Part shown: positions 5,040 to 5,045 of the stretch, in pieces
Layout of the letters: each line of letters begins with the position of its first letter
Numbering within the stretch: position 1 is the first letter of the stretch
From: Variovorax sp.
GTDB lineage: Bacteria; Pseudomonadota; Gammaproteobacteria; Burkholderiales; Burkholderiaceae_C
Direction of reading: 5' to 3'
Assembly: GCA_028292835.1 (NCBI GenBank)
Contig: JAQGLP010000005.1
Location: 1 to 5,045 of the forward strand
Length of the DNA stretch: 5,045 bases
Program-made: the position numbers and the translations under genes
Notes under the pieces: model-generated
The model's database searches: none
Told to the model about the DNA's origin: nothing
What the model saw: the letters and a program-made list of their open reading frames with translations, nothing else

Positions 5040-5045
5040 ATGACG
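5040..5045 (+). CDS. Possible start of a divergent gene cut by the window edge
   Basis: AGGAG at 5028-5032 lies 7 nt before the ATG at 5040-5042, an optimal Shine-Dalgarno arrangement in a region with no other coding signal. Only Met-Thr is visible, so no function can be suggested. If real, this gene is divergent from the membrane protein/catalase-like pair and may share a regulator or be one. Confidence 0.4.

Noticed and set aside
1..5045. CRISPR arrays, tRNA/rRNA genes, insertion sequences or attachment sites
   Set aside because: I saw no regularly spaced direct repeats, no cloverleaf or rRNA signatures, no transposase motifs and no terminal inverted repeats.

Overview
The window is GC-rich. 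Almost all of it is coding on the minus strand, and third codon positions are strongly G/C, as in a high-GC proteobacterium. TrpE begins ITELEFKSL, and phosphoglycolate phosphatase sits directly upstream of trpE. Together these suggest a betaproteobacterium of the order Burkholderiales, probably Comamonadaceae-like. This is inferred from recalled family resemblance, not from a search.

Layout, in minus-strand transcription order (right to left): (i) a region of about 170 bp (4873-5039) with an 8-bp inverted repeat, and at its right edge a good ribosome binding site plus ATG for a probable divergent plus-strand gene cut by the window end; (ii) a 93-residue membrane protein of unknown function (4872-4591); (iii) a 54-nt gap holding a perfect 7-bp hairpin; (iv) a 729-residue large-subunit catalase of the HPII/KatE type (4535-2346); (v) a 44-nt gap with a hairpin touching the next start codon; (vi) gph, phosphoglycolate phosphatase (2301-1540); (vii) a 235-nt gap with a short ORF that looks like a trp leader peptide (Trp-Pro-Trp) and several RNA inverted repeats; (viii) trpE, anthranilate synthase component I (1304 to the left edge), lacking its last ~60-70 codons.

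The main result concerns the catalase-like gene. It aligns without gaps to E. coli HPII, at a constant offset of 42, from the distal His through the proximal Tyr. The proximal heme side is fully kept: Tyr373, Arg369, and the His350 that corresponds to the cross-linked His392. Both distal catalytic residues are gone: His128 is Phe86 and Asn201 is Ala159. It therefore looks like a heme-binding catalase fold that should not dismutate peroxide by the usual mechanism. The gene is otherwise intact and has a good ribosome binding site, so it looks like a maintained protein with another role rather than a decayed gene.

The second result is the candidate attenuation region in front of trpE. A 27-codon ORF carries UGG-CCC-UGG, and its coding sequence and stop codon lie inside an imperfect long-range stem. 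It is followed by further hairpins that lack U-tracts. This suggests tryptophan-dependent control of trpE, perhaps not through a classical intrinsic terminator. TrpE also keeps the LLES motif used for feedback inhibition by tryptophan.
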